Shown: positions 10,142 to 22,539 of the stretch, in pieces
How positions within the stretch are numbered: position 1 is the first letter of the stretch
How the letters are laid out: every line of letters begins with the position of its first letter
NCBI GenBank assembly: GCA_003439945.1
Contig: QVRM01002420.1
Span: 62,001 to 126,000 of the forward strand
DNA: 64,000 nt
From: Dermanyssus gallinae
Lineage: Eukaryota; Arthropoda; Arachnida; Mesostigmata; Dermanyssidae
Direction of reading: 5' to 3'
The notes under the pieces: model-generated
Told to the model about the DNA's origin: nothing
The model's database searches: none
The model's input: only the letters and a program-made list of their open reading frames with translations
Made by a program: the position numbers and the translations under genes

Positions 10142-13100
10142 TTACGGATGACTTTTCGGAGTCTTTCTTCGAGCGGAGACGGCAAACGGACTGTCGGGAG
10201 GGGTCTCGTTGACGCGAACGATCTTCTTTCTATCCTTGCTTTTGCTGGCCAACTCGGGTCGCTCAGGAAGCTCTAAAATGCCCAGGTCTGCAACCGGAGC
10301 AGTACTCATTAATTAACAGGCGCACCAAATGTTATCGCTTAATGGGAGTATGCTATGCCGCCTAGATTCAGCTACATACATATAAGTGTATACAAATGTT
10401 TTATATGAATAGTGGAGGCATGGCATTGCGCCGTCTCCTTTACTGACGCATCTATCTATGATTCCTATTTTTCATGGCCGACAATAGTTCACTCGAGCAG
10501 TCACCTTGCCTGCAGGTAATGGCATCCATAAAAACGAGTTTAGGCGTGATCGATTTTGGATCGACCGTACAACCTTGTCAATGCAAAACGAAGACTTTAC
10601 TGCCAAACCATGTCGAGCCCAGTGGTGGCGTGGTGCATTAGAGTGCGCCTCGCGACCAGAGGAGTCACATAGGTGCAGCACGGGTTCGAGTCCCACCGTT
10701 GCACATCTGTATCTATGGGGTCCGTCTCACGAAGTAACGCGAAAGCAGTCCCGTGTACGTTAAATGTTGGCTAACATGTCAGTCCGAAAAGTTCGTTTGC
10801 CAATCCACGTAGCTTAGTTGCCGAATCAGTTTGCAGCCGTATCTATGCAATGTTAGTACACATAGAACGTTTTTCTTTAGAAACTCCCAAAAATGAAGGA
10901 CTGCGACATTGTCCCACTTTACCGTTAATCCGTGGAGCATCTGTACAAAACACTTTTCATGTATCTCTCGACTTTAATATCTGAGTATATATGAGTTACA
11001 AAGATGAATAGTCTGTAAAACGTAATGTAAGGTTTTAAGGATTTCAATGATTATTGTTTAGAGAGACTTGGTGGGTGGATTTTACAAATGTATATCGTGC
11101 GAGTGCATACACTATATGACAATGTAGAGCAGCCGTTATTCAGTCGTTTCAACACGCCTTAAATCGCCAAAAAAATTGCAGTTTGTTAAGAAGTTTAGAC
11201 GGTTACTTACGTTCGAAATCGTCCCCAATGGGGGTTTCTGTGTAGGTGTAGTAGTTATATGCTGGTGTGAAGATACCTTCCGGATAATCGACGAGTCCAG
11301 GCTCTGTTCCTGGTAATTCTGTCGGCGGGCCGTCTGTGACTGGGTAATCGTCACTTTCCGCTGTTTTCAATAATATTCTTAGTTACGGTTCATATTATTA
11401 TACGCCTGATCTTTTCTAGTGCACTCAGTAGCCGTGGTGTTGTTGACTGCTCTGTATATAAGCAAAATTATGGCATTGCAGTGACGAAAATCCACAGACG
11501 TTTCATGAGAAAATAATGCTTTTTACACGTCTACCTGTTCGGCGTAGATTTTGGGTTGGAGGCCTCTTTTGGGGACACCCTATATATGGTGCTATAGGGG
11601 TTACACATTCACTTTAAACTCAGAAAAGAACGGTTTGTCATTGACATGTGCGCTTACGACGTTAATCCTGCAAGTGCATGGATAAACAAAGGCTCAAATG
11701 GCCTATCCAGCGTAGACCGTTTAAGGGGTTAGTTGTCTCTTGCTCGAGAAATCTACTGTCCTTGACAGAATATGTGAAAGTCGAGGAACTCCATGGCGCC
11801 ATCTAAACAGGGCAATGATACTGGTTCATGGGATTTGGGACACAGCTTCTATCTACAACTATTGTGTGATTAGAAAATGTCTGTTTTTAAACTCATCAGG
11901 CAGTTCGCAAATGTGAGCAATGTGTCCAAGTAGCCCAGTTAGGTAGATTGGCGCATTATTTGTGTGTACTAAAGTATAACAATATTTTCCTGGTTAAAGG
12001 TGCCACGGTGGTTACCACCCGAGAACTTGTTAAACGAAGCTAAGTTTGACTAAGCAACCATTGGCAAAACGCTCGAAAAACTTGAAATAATAAAGTGTGT
12101 TGCAAAAAATTAGCAACTCATGTTTTTTGTGATAATTTCGGCTTGGTTTATTTGAATGGCTTGAAATTTTAAGCGCATGATGAACATGACGAAACATGAG
12201 TATAATGTTGATTTCATTGCAATCTCAACATCGGTTCATACAAAAAATAAAAAAGTGTGAAAAAACAGTGTTGCAAAATGTTAGCAATAATAGCGCCTTA
12301 CAGCGTATTCGATTCTTAGCAGGGCTGTATGACTCATTTGAAACTACATATTTTATTCTAGAAACGGGTTTTTCGTCCCTTCTTCTGAATCAAATCGTAA
12401 ACTCGGTCTTTCATGGAGTTAATGAGCTGTTGTAAGTACGAAAGTGGAATATTAGTCCATGCTTGCTGGGCAGCTTCTTTGAGGTCCGACAAATGATTAT
12501 ATTGTCGACCATTTGCGTAAATCTGCTTTACCAAATGTCCCCAAAGATTTTCAATAGGATTCAGGTCTGGACTTTATGCCGGCCAGTCAAAAAGTGGCAC
12601 TCCTTGTTCTTGAAAAAAGGCTATAGTGCTAGCCGAGGTATGAAACGTGGCGTTGTCTTGTTGAAAAACTGCGTCAGGTCCCCCAATTCTTCTGAAGTGG
12701 GCTTCTAACTGGGAACCGACAATGCGCTGGTACATGTCAGAATTGTTTCGGCCTACAATCTCGACTAGATCAGACTTCCCATTATATTCAAACGCGCCCC
12801 AATATTTCACAGAGCCACCACCGGCCACACGTTTCGAGACGCATTTAGGTTCCTTCCGTAAGTCGTGCCAATAGTACTGACAGCCGTCAGGGCTATCGAG
12901 ATTAAATTTCTTTTCATTCGAGAAGACGATGTTTTTCCACTCGTTATCCCAAGTTTGGTATCTATGCGAAAATTCACGCCGTGCGACAATGTGCTTCGGT
13001 TGCAGTCGCGGCATAAGCTTCCTTTTCGCGTATCGCACGTTTTTGTCAGAACTTAACACTCGGTACACTGTGGATCGGTGCACTGGCACTCCCAAAGTAG

Positions 13101-15479
13101 TCCTGATCCTAGAAGAAGACATTTGGTCATGAGTAGCCAACTGTATGATCCTTCGCCGATCTCGAATGGTCAAAACTGGCTTACGCCCACTGTTAGATCT
13201 GCACCTTTGGTTCACTCCAGGGTGTAAGAACCTGCTGATGGTGCTCTTATGCCGTCCTAATCTGGTTGCTATAGCAGTTACTGTATGACCGAGCTCAGCA
13301 TATGCCTCAATTCTTGTCTTTTCGTTATCCGAAAGATCCTTTGTACGACCCATGGTTTAAACATAAGATCCGTCGTTAGTTCGGAACAACGACTAAGCTG
13401 TAGAATATTTTGCAGCTATATAACGATTGATTTAGCTAGACAATATTCCTGACATTTGATCCCTGGGATCGAATATCAGCTGTAGTATCGACTATCCTTT
13501 ACAAACAAGAGCTGTGTTGTTAGCATGTTATTGTTGCTAATATTTTGCAACACTGTTTTTTCACACTTTTTTATTTTTTGTATGAACCGATTTTGAGATT
13601 GCAATAAAATCAACACTATACTCATGTTCATGCCAATATTTCAAGCCATTCAAATAAACCAAGCCGAAATTATCGCCAAAAAACATGAGTTGCTAATTTT
13701 TTGCAACACACTTTATATTAATGTCTGTAAGTGAATCCTTCACTTTCACACGTCTGCACTTTCTTTTCTCCAGTCGCAATCGCCAGACTTCATTCTTGGA
13801 TCCTTGTTTGGTAACAAGCGGAAGAAATGAGGTTCTAATTTTAAGGTTCAACCTCACACAATAATGTAGCAAGCAAGCCGAGTGTGCAGACAGTTCCTGC
13901 AAGTGCTTTTTTGCGTCGTTGATGGGATATTGGAAGTCGACTTGGGTGAAGTCGACTAGTCCGGGGTAGCCACTTACCCGGAGGCGGAGCCAACGGCCAC
14001 GGGTTGGGCCATCGTGTGGCGGCCGGTGTCTGCGTCCATTGCGTATTCCATGGAGGTGGCGGGGTCGGTGTGAACGGCATATTCCATTGAGTAGGCGGAG
14101 TTTGCCTCCACGGTGTGTTCCACCGAGTGGGCGGGGTCTGTGTCCACGGCGATTGCGTCCACCGAGTGGGTGGGGTCTGGACCCACCCAGTGGGTGGAGT
14201 TTGCGGCCATGGCGGATTCTGGGTCCACGGTCGCGTCCACTGTGTCGGCGGGGTGTTCCACCGTGAAGGCGTCGTTTGGCGCCAAGGTGTCTGGCTCCAT
14301 CGAGGGGGTGATGGGGTCCAAGGGCGTTGAGTCCACGGGGGCGTAGGTCGCAGCGTCCACGGCAGTTGAGAGGTTCGCCCCGGCAATCTGTGTGCTGTAT
14401 TGAACGTAGGAGTCCAAGGGTATGGATTTTCCGCTGTCCATCCACTAGGCGGGTAACGGGTTGTGTATGGAGGCCGCGCAGTGGGTCTCACGATCTGGTC
14501 ACCACTACCACCTAAAAACAATAAGGATTGCACTATGTTAAGTGTGTGCTGCTATGACATAAAGGCACCTTTTTTGTTGAATACAACAAGAGGTCTATGT
14601 ACACTACAGCTAATGCAGCATAGTAATGCGGAATGATTTCATAATGAGACATAATCGTTACTTAAAGGCACACGTCTCGTAACAACATAGGCTACGGTAG
14701 GCTGGACTAGTCCGTACCAACCTAAAGTTCCGTCATGCAAATGGACCGTTGGTGAGATATGAAGGAATCACAGTATTAGTGTTAATGGTATGTTGAGATC
14801 CCGGGTCATTTGGTTCGGTATCAAAAACAGGCGTAGAACTGTCAAACTAAAATTTAAAAATGGAAGCAAGTAGGCGGCAGTGTATTCGCAGTTGAATCAA
14901 AAAACCATCTTCAGTACAACCGTTTAAAGGATCTGGTGTGAACTCTCCCACTGCTACTGTATATACACTAAATAACAATCTCATACACATGCAGTAGAAA
15001 AGACATGATAGGTAGGCATGCATCTTGATTGGTAGGAATGAATTGACATCATGAAAGATTGCCGATTGAGATGATGAGTCGCTGAAAAAAATATAAGCTC
15101 ACCTCTCGTTATTCGATACACAACTCGGGGGTAGCACGTGCGACCAGTCATGGTAGTCGCGGGAAGTCGTGATGCGCCTGCGCGAAGCCTGTTGTTGGTC
15201 GGGCGTCTCAAAGCACAAGAGTAGGCTCTCACATAAGCCATGCGTTGACCATTGCGGATGAATGTTTGCGAAATCGGTACCGAGATCTAGAAGGGCGGCC
15301 ATAGATGTTTATGTAAGCATTCATATAGTTGTATACGCATTACGATAATTAAATGTAACGCTGAAAAAGTTGATTGACTAGTTTCCAACTTAACAGGAAG
15401 GGCTAACAAGACCGTTTGAATCAAATCATGAACTGCAAGACTTACTCCTTGTAGCAAATCTCATAATCTCCGTATAATA

Positions 15480-15510
<31 letters not shown>

Positions 15511-18500
15511 TTTTTTTTTTGGGTTTGTCTTCTCTGGATGGCAAAATTTATTTAGGTTCAGTAATACTTCATTGATCATGAAATTTCCATAATTACACAA
15601 ATTCAAACAATCGTAACTATTTAGGGCATTTTGCAGAAACGGCTATCGCCCGTGTCTATATATACAGGTAGTTCAACAGGTTCTTAAAATGAGCTTTTTA
15701 GAATTCGAAGTTTGGCGCAAGAAACACCAAAATATTATGGTGATTGGCCGTTGCGATTTCGTTTGATCGCTTTTCCCGTGCAACGTATCGGCGTGATTTT
15801 GAAAAATTGAGAAAAAAGAGTTTCGAGTGGTTATCTTATTTCAATGGTTGGAATGCGACCCAAGTGAAAACTGAGTTAGACGAGGTGTACGGTGACTCTG
15901 CGCCATGTTTTGCTACTGTTTACAACTGGATTAATGAGTTAAAAAGAGATCGCAGGAGCACCGAGGATGAACTACGTTCAGGACGCCCAAAAACGGCAAC
16001 TAATAAAAAATCGGAAAAATCGTTGCCGCAGATAAGCGAGTGAAAATTAGGGAGATAGCGGAGGCCTTGGGGATCAGTTTGCGTGGTGTGCATTTCATCC
16101 TGCACGAGAACTTGAAGATGAAAAAGCTCAGAGCAAAATGGGTGCCGCATTTGCTCAACCAAGACCAAAAAGACGCGCGTGTTTCCGCTTCACAGCAAAA
16201 TTTGGCCAAGATGTGAAAAAATCCGTCGGATTTTTGGCGCAGATTCGTGACCGTCGATGAAAGCTGGGTTCATCACTACACTCCCGAGACCCAAGAAGCA
16301 TCTCGCCAATGGTGTGCTCCTGGTAAAGGACCTCCGAAGATGGTGCGGACAACGGCATCGGCCGGAAAGATGATGGCTACGGTTTTTTGGGACCAACGTG
16401 GAATAATTCTGGTCGACTACCTTGAGAGCGATAAAACGATCACGGGAGAATATTATGCAAGACTGTTGGACTGCCTGAAGCAAGAACTCATCGGGAAACG
16501 GCCCGCTTTGCAGAAGAAGGTTGTTCTGTTTCACCAGGACAATGCTCCTGCACACAAGTCGCGGCAAGCATCAGCAAAACTGGCCCAACTAAGGTTCGAA
16601 CTTATTGAACAACCTTCCTATTCTCCAGACCTGGCCCCCTCTGATTATTTCCTCTTCGGACATTTGAAGAATAGTCTCGGCGGAAAGCGTTTCTCCAGCA
16701 ATGAAGAGATTAAGGCTGCTGTCAATGTCTATTTTCAGTCTAAAGCCGTGCTCTGGAATCTCGGTGGGAAAAGTGTATTGAGCTTCTCGGGGAGTATATC
16801 GAATAAGAAAAAATTAAAAACAAGAGTTGGAAAATTCTTGGTTTTCATTTTAAGAACTTGTTGAACTACCTGTATATATACAAGAGGCATTCCTCTGACC
16901 TTATACACCGTTACAATATATAGTATTTGAAAGGCTTGAAAAACGCACGACGGGCATGTCAAATGATTGATCACCATACTAGTTTGCCTCAGGCGAGATA
17001 AACATGCTACTATAGTTTCTTGTGTTCGCAACGTTCAGAAATAGTCTTATGAAGGGGGGAAAGCATCTAAAGTTCTGCCAAGCACTTAATTCATCCTCGT
17101 GACGCCTTCTCTCAGGGTCTCTTTCAAAACCTTGAAGAAGACTAATGTATTACCTAAAAATGGTTGATACCACTTTGCTATGTTGAAAGGTGCAAAAAAG
17201 GCCGAATGACGTTTATGCATGCAAATTAAAACAAAACTGTCCGACTCTTATACACACCGGCACGATTAGAAATCGTCTGCTCGATCCGGCCCTTAATGCC
17301 CCTGCCCTTGAGCTACCGATGTAAATTATTTACAAATATCATCATTAAAGTCGTAATCTTTACGCAGTATTGTTCCAACAGCACTGTTATTATAAGGTCA
17401 GTCAGGGCAAATTGGCGATAGCTGTTTTGGCGGATTTCGTGCATATTTTCCTTTGTGAAGAGAGGACTATCGACGAGCGTCTAAGGACTTTCGGGTATAT
17501 TTCAAGGTCAATGGACGCATTGAATACATGTTAACATCGAGTCGGCAATAAGGCGCGACATCGGATATTTTCTGTAAAATCTGCTTTGATTTGTGTTTTT
17601 CTTATAGGTTTTGATTGGATTTTGCAACGTAGCAGAGTGGGGCTCAATGGATGAGACCGGTAGTGAAAAGGCGGTGCGACTGGACAGCGAGTGAGATACT
17701 CCAGTACATTCTTGGCAGAGTTTCTACCACAACACACCAGAGAAACTATTCGAGAATTGTTTGCATCCACAAGCACTTCCAGTGAATGTGAGTAGGCCAC
17801 CTAGAATTTGATATAGTCTCAAAGCATCATTTCTATAGAAACTTTCCGCTTTAACTGGTGTAAGACATTATAGATACTGCAAGCTGCAGTGATAGAGCTT
17901 TAGCAGAGTCTCATATTTAGAGTGTTTTTTTTTTTGTGACGCTAAAACGGTTCCAGGATACACTGCAGAGCCTTTAAGCGAATCGACTGTAATTCGTACC
18001 GCTGTATACTCTCCGCATAAAATTGGAGTAGCAGATTTTCCTTTGTTATAACCTCAACTTACATTAAAAAAACGGATGGCATTCCATCCCAAAGCTCCCT
18101 GGCGAGGGACGCATCTAACTGCGCCACCTCTGCCGAGGCCTCGGTCACTTTTTCTTGGCACTCTAACAAAAATAGCTGAAGTGGTTCTGTAACAGGTGAC
18201 TTACGCCTGACTCTGGTTGTTTCCACTGCCGGTCTGCAATCTGCTAGCAGTTTCTTGCCGTCCGCGGCAAGCAAAAAACGCGCTTCATATACATTGTGAA
18301 GCATCTTTCTAGCTACGCAAAAGACGCCCTGCGGCAGCAAAAAAGACAGTCGTCGAAAGTCTCTCACTTCTGTGTGAATAGAGGCAATAGCCGCCTAATA
18401 CCTGTCGCCGATGTGCTGCTGCAGCCAATCGACCCCCACGGCGAAACTTAATGGCTTTCGTCTTCCGCGAATTTATTTGTAGGCCCTTACGGCTAAGGTA

Positions 18501-19743
18501 GCTTTCTACGTCGCCGACAATACGACGAATGGCACCGCGGTCCCGGTGGGCCGCTACTATGCCGTCTGCATAGATAACGACGATGTGTTTACCTTATGTT
18601 TACTACAAGGCGGTCTTCAGCAAAGAAGCTGGAGAGCACTCGTAGAAAAGAACCACCCACCCCAGCATGTCGAAATGAATCGATTAGTAAGTGACGGGGG
18701 GATTTGTCGAAGGCCTTGACACAATCGATAAAGACGGCGTACACGTGACCCCCGGGCACAGCCAACACCCGCTCAACTTCCGACTGGAGTACACGGATCG
18801 CGTGCTGCGTACCTTGACCCTTCCTGAATCCGAATTGCTCCGGAGGTAGGGCCTTCTCCACAGTTAGAAACACCCTCGAGATAATCAACTTAGCAAAGAT
18901 TTTCTTAAGAGTGCGTTTCGACGCGATACCCCGGTAGAGATTATATATAGAAAATGCCAATAAAGGGAAAAGTTTACCTCATGTTTTAGTATGACTGAGA
19001 TGAATCAAAGCAAAGGTCAGGTGTCGACAACCCCGTCGTTAACTCAACATACGAATAGCTTCTACTTACGCTTCAAGACTTCTGACTGCTGCTATATCAC
19101 GTTGTAGCGTTATGGGGAGAACGTCTTTTGAGCCTTAAGTACAAAAATCTTTTAGAGGTAAACATGTGAGAAGTCGACCTGGCGCCGGGACCTCTCTGAT
19201 CATGAAGTCGGAGACCCCAGGAGCAGGCCTTGCCATTGCGCTTCGGCAGGGCTGAGACCTGCCACTCTCCCAAACTGAGAACGATAGGCGTGTAATTTTG
19301 AGGACTGAGCTGAGACTGTTCAACTAAGCGATCAATTTGAGGTGGAGGGCGTTCCAGCCGCCCTGTTCTCTCTCAAACTTCTAGGAGTCAAAATAAGGAG
19401 TTTTAGACTGTGTTGTCAATCCTACCTGTAGGCTACCATCTGCTAGGACCGTTCGCAGCCGTGCTTGACTGTTCCACACATGATCAGGCACTCTGCGACG
19501 AGCTCCGGCAACATTCTGAAATCCGATTTGCCCTCCTTGGCCGCCGACTCGCCGGTTTTGTGCCGCCTGCGACTGCGTATCGTAGTTGGACTCCAGTAAG
19601 TAGACGGAGGCCTCGTCTTGAAGTTCCTGGAATGCCGGCACGGCTCTCTGATCGACGGCGTCCCCCGCTACTGTGAAACATAGCAGAACAAAACACAACG
19701 TGATGCGAACGTAGAACACTGTGACAAGCAACACGATCGTCAT
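10142..19743 (-). CDS. Putative secreted Pro/Thr/Trp-rich protein, five-exon model
   Basis: Model exons on the minus strand are 19743-19426, 15286-15103, 14511-13978, 11360-11211 and 10287-10142. Donors read GTAGGA, GTGAGC, GTAAGT and GTAAGT; every acceptor ends in AG, and phases run 0,1,1,1 without a stop, giving 443 residues. Exon 1 starts at an ATG and encodes a hydrophobic signal-peptide-like N-terminus (about residues 1-29), then a Gln/Arg-rich stretch. Exon 3 (178 codons) is built of degenerate repeats of the type TPPTRW..PWTQ, with Trp every 5-8 residues. Exon 4 is acidic and Tyr-rich, including the segment YNYYTYTETP. Exon 5 ends in a basic tail and a TAA stop. Introns hold a LINE fragment, a mariner, a Tc1-like element and a SINE. 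I recognise no family. Secretion and a structural or adhesive role are inferences. Exons 1, 3 and 4 are best supported; exons 2 and 5 rest mainly on phase. Confidence 0.5.
10617..10795 (+). mobile_element. SINE family 1 copy
   Basis: It contains GCGCCTCGCGACCAGAGGAG, the B box GGTTCGAGTCC, CCACCGTTGCACAT, GTACGTTAAATGTTGGCT and the terminal CAGTCCGAAAAG. It lies in intron 4 of the secreted-protein gene. Confidence 0.78.
12093..13713 (-). mobile_element. Tc1-like transposon with long IR/DR ends, defective
   Basis: The element is about 1.62 kb, flanked by TA (12091-12092 and 13714-13715). Long imperfect terminal inverted repeats lie at 12093-12292 and about 13528-13713. Each contains two copies of a short direct repeat (GTGTTGCAAAA..TTAGCAA) at its outer and inner ends, which is the IR/DR arrangement of Sleeping Beauty- and Minos-type Tc1 elements. 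The left repeat carries about 14 extra bases. The element sits in the intron between exons 3 and 4 of the secreted-protein gene. Confidence 0.88.
12364..13353 (-). pseudogene. Tc1-like transposase, broken (D,D34E family)
   Basis: The frame starts at the ATG at 13353 (MGRTKDLSD) and runs 259 codons to a TAA at about 12574-12576, then continues in the same frame for about 70 more codons to a stop near 12360. The N-terminus has a paired-type helix-turn-helix (TRLGRHKSTISRFL) and a GRKPVLT linker. The catalytic core shows QQDNATFHTS with the second Asp and SPDLNPIENLW with the Glu. The first catalytic position reads FSNEKKF where the family has FSDE, so the Asp is replaced by Asn. The in-frame stop falls just before SPDLNP. 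Both lesions should abolish transposition, although the ends could still be moved by another copy. Confidence 0.85.
15665..16872 (+). mobile_element. Mariner element, degenerate, third lineage
   Basis: The ends are near-perfect inverted repeats beginning CAGGTAGTTCAACA and flanked by TA (15663-15664 and 16873-16874). The 1208-bp body encodes a broken mariner transposase: an N-terminal helix-turn-helix part from about 15744, a frameshift near 16015, a stop near 16213, then TVDESWVHHY, FHQDNAPAHKS and SYSPDLAPSDYFLF in an open frame to 16800. The linker reads WVPHLL. It lies in intron 1 of the secreted-protein gene. Confidence 0.85.
18060..18960 (-). mobile_element. LINE reverse-transcriptase fragment (family B)
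   Basis: Minus-strand translation from 18957 shows reverse-transcriptase fingers and palm: YRGIA, KIFAKLI, FGFRKGQGTQHAI and FIDCVKAFDKSPRHLLID. After a stop comes VVIYADGIVAAHRD, a degenerate YADD box. The frame then continues with several stops to about 18060. The 5' and 3' ends of the element are missing. A second copy of the same family lies at about 47440-48240. Confidence 0.75.
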
Positions 19744-20674
19744 ACTGCAGCATGTAAGCTACCAGCTATTACCTTCAATATCAAACTTTTTATTTTGAAG
19801 GTGTGCTTCATCTACGTGAACGCACATCGATCTAGGAAGTGGTCCAATTTGTAGGACATCGGGTGCCCACGGGCGGCGAAGTTGGCGAAGCAAATCTACT
19901 TTTCACTTGGGTGCTCCAAGTGCCACACTTATTGTCATTATGGAGACTAATCGTGTGTACTATCGAACATTTACTTTTTGTTCATGCTGGCTAAATGATG
20001 AATGAAATGTTATTGAAAATGCTTACACGTTTACCGCAACGTGTTTGGCTTTATAGTATACGTAGATATGACAAGAATGAAATAGTTTACAGCTCGACGC
20101 CTCACAATTCAACCTTACCTTTGGTTGAGCGATCAATTGTGAGAACGGAATTTCACAGTCTCCCGATGATACTTTCGGCATATATTAGCCAAATGCAAAG
20201 TGGGACATTGGCGTTTAGTTTAAGGAAAGCAGAATTCCATCGCAATCGGTTGAAAGTTCACAGGCATGTTACCGATTCCGATTTCCCAGCCAGCAATGTT
20301 CGTAGCCCATGGTGAAAATTGCCAGCAGCTCCGATCACTAGTTATGCATTGTCTAATTTGACGGCTTAGTTAACAGTACTGTACCGTGAGTGCATTTATT
20401 AGCTTGTGTTGTGTTTGAGGAGCTAGCTAGCAAAATGTAGTTAAAGGATCTAAAAAATCCGTCAACGTAGCCGAAGAGTCCTTTGGAACAAAGCAAGAAA
20501 TGGACGAAGCTACATTGGAACGTGTTGGCCAGTATACGGGTTGTTCAAGCATATTTTTGATTGGCAAATGTGCATAACCAATTGAGTTTAGATTAGTAAA
20601 TCTAGCTTGCGCCTCGTGTGTAAGATAGACGGATGGCTGTGCAACTAGTTTTATTCCAGATATTGGCCTGCTTG

Positions 20675-20676
<2 letters not shown>
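19744..20676. other. Presumed 5' flank of the secreted-protein gene
   Basis: No coding sequence recognised upstream of the ATG at 19743. No clear TATA box or initiator could be assigned. Confidence 0.4.

Positions 20677-20725
<49 letters not shown>
20677..20725. repeat. (TA)n array
   Basis: Pure TA array of about 49 bp. Confidence 0.95.
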
Positions 20726-20729
<4 letters not shown>

Positions 20730-21294
20730 CACACATACATACATGGTTTAAACGTGCGTGACCACGGCTTACCTTTCCCACGAAGGGAGACAAGAACCAC
20801 CAACACAAGACGAAAATAATTAGTGAAATTAGAACACAAGCGAAGCATTGTATATTGATCACAAGTGAAGGCCATCTGGGGCATCCATTACAGGTGTGTT
20901 AGGCGTTGTCGTTGTCTACGCACTCTCGGATAGCTTCAGCACTCGGATGGGGCAACAGAAACTTTGCCGGTCTGGCCTGCATATGATGACGAATCTAACG
21001 GCGACGTCGTCAGATGTCACGCAAGCAAGTACCAACAAGAGTGCGTAGTCAGCAGATCGCGGCAATGTGTAAACATCTACGTTAAGGGCGGAAAGACCTA
21101 ACTTTTTGGCTTACTCTCGAGATTAACCATTGCTTTCACATGGAGTGTCACGCTCACACGAGCGAAAATAGCGCCAGGTTTTTCTTTAGCTCTTTCATCA
21201 AACGTCTGACAGAACACGTGCATTTTCCCGGTCAACGAATGCATATCATAATACTATCTTGACTGTCGCCTTACGAATTTTGGAGGTGTCGCCA

Positions 21295-21298
<4 letters not shown>

Positions 21299-21393
<95 letters not shown>

Positions 21394-21400
21394 TATACAT

Positions 21401-21465
<65 letters not shown>
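21299..21465. repeat. Long (TA)n array
   Basis: About 167 bp of TA repeats with TAAA-type interruptions. It is among the longest arrays in the window and abuts an R1-like LINE fragment. Confidence 0.95.
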
Positions 21466-21467
<2 letters not shown>

Positions 21468-21690
21468 CTGGATATTTTATGGAGAGTCTGTCTCAAACGG
21501 CAAGGTGGTCTTCCCGGTGACAGCCGGGATGCCACAGAACTCAATCCTGGGCGTACTGCTATGAAACCGAAATGGCGTATGACTCCATCCTGCGGCAAAC
21601 CGGTCTACCCCCGGGAATAGACATGATAGCTTACGCTGACGACTTAGCTTGACACAGGCTTAAATGGAGGATGAGCTTAAGCTAGAAGCA
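21468..21690 (+). mobile_element. R1-like LINE reverse-transcriptase fragment
   Basis: Plus-strand reading gives [15 protein letters not shown], then after a frameshift [16 protein letters not shown] and MIAYADDLA, i.e. the reverse-transcriptase motifs VTAGVPQGS and YADD. It starts immediately after a 170-bp (TA)n array and is about 200 bp long. Confidence 0.65.
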
Positions 21691-22539
21691 TAGTATGTGG
21701 AATTATTAAAGGGAAAGGATTTTACTATAAACTCTTCAATCTAAGTGAATTAGAAGATCTGTAGGATTTAACTGAATCATTTTTGAGCACTCCAAGCACC
21801 CAATGTGGAAATTATTTACTAGTACACAATCCCAGCTTTTACGGCCATTTTTAATAACTGTTCCAGGTACGGAGTATCTTAGCCTATCTATAAACCGTTA
21901 AGTTAGCTTAAGGCAGTGCCAGTTTTTTTCTGCTTGTCTTGTATGTAGCCGGACTAAGTAAAACGCTCTGGGAACACCAAGTCCCCACGTCTTTTTATGT
22001 GAATTACCTTGAAATCCTTGCAAAACCAAGAGATAATTTTAAGTACTATTTGAAGGAAACAATGCACTGATGTCGAAAAACAGGCTAATCATCGTATATT
22101 TAAGACGAGATATATGCGTGTTTGTCGCGCCAAATCGAATGTAAAGCATGACAGGAATATGCAGATTTTTAGTCAAATATTAGAAAGTGTACGTGTTCTT
22201 TCTGGAGGAGGTATCAAGGGCAGTTACGCACTATCGCTACGAGTCTCTTTCTCAAGCACCGTGGGGCTCGACTCCAGCGATTGGATCCCGTCGAGACCCA
22301 TACCCACTAAACGCACATCCCCCCTTAAGCTTCATTCTCCCCAGATCTTTATAGAAAGGTTCTATGGGCTATCAGAAGAAGCGCCGAGTTCAGATCAATT
22401 GGCTGGGGTCGCCTATAGGTTATCGCACTTGTCCAACACCTGCAAGCCTGTTTTATTTGAGCTGCGCTTCTCTTCGGCTGCTCTGGAATTGAAGTAGTGT
22501 CTGTCTTTCTTTGCATTTCTCCTGGAAGACCTCTTTTGC

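Noticed and set aside
10142..10309. Independent 55-codon ORF starting at the ATG at 10309
   Set aside because: The same frame is explained as the terminal exon of the secreted-protein gene after the TTGCAG acceptor; no separate start support.
13974..14441. Alternative Asp/Thr-rich frame (VDSTPLDPITPSMEPDT) across the repeat exon
   Set aside because: Its phase at the GTAAGT donor would create an immediate stop in exon 4, while the PTW frame joins cleanly.
18059..18367. Possible host exon ending in GTAAGT on the minus strand
   Set aside because: The segment upstream of it matches the LINE copy at 48.0-48.1 kb, so it is part of the LINE fragment.
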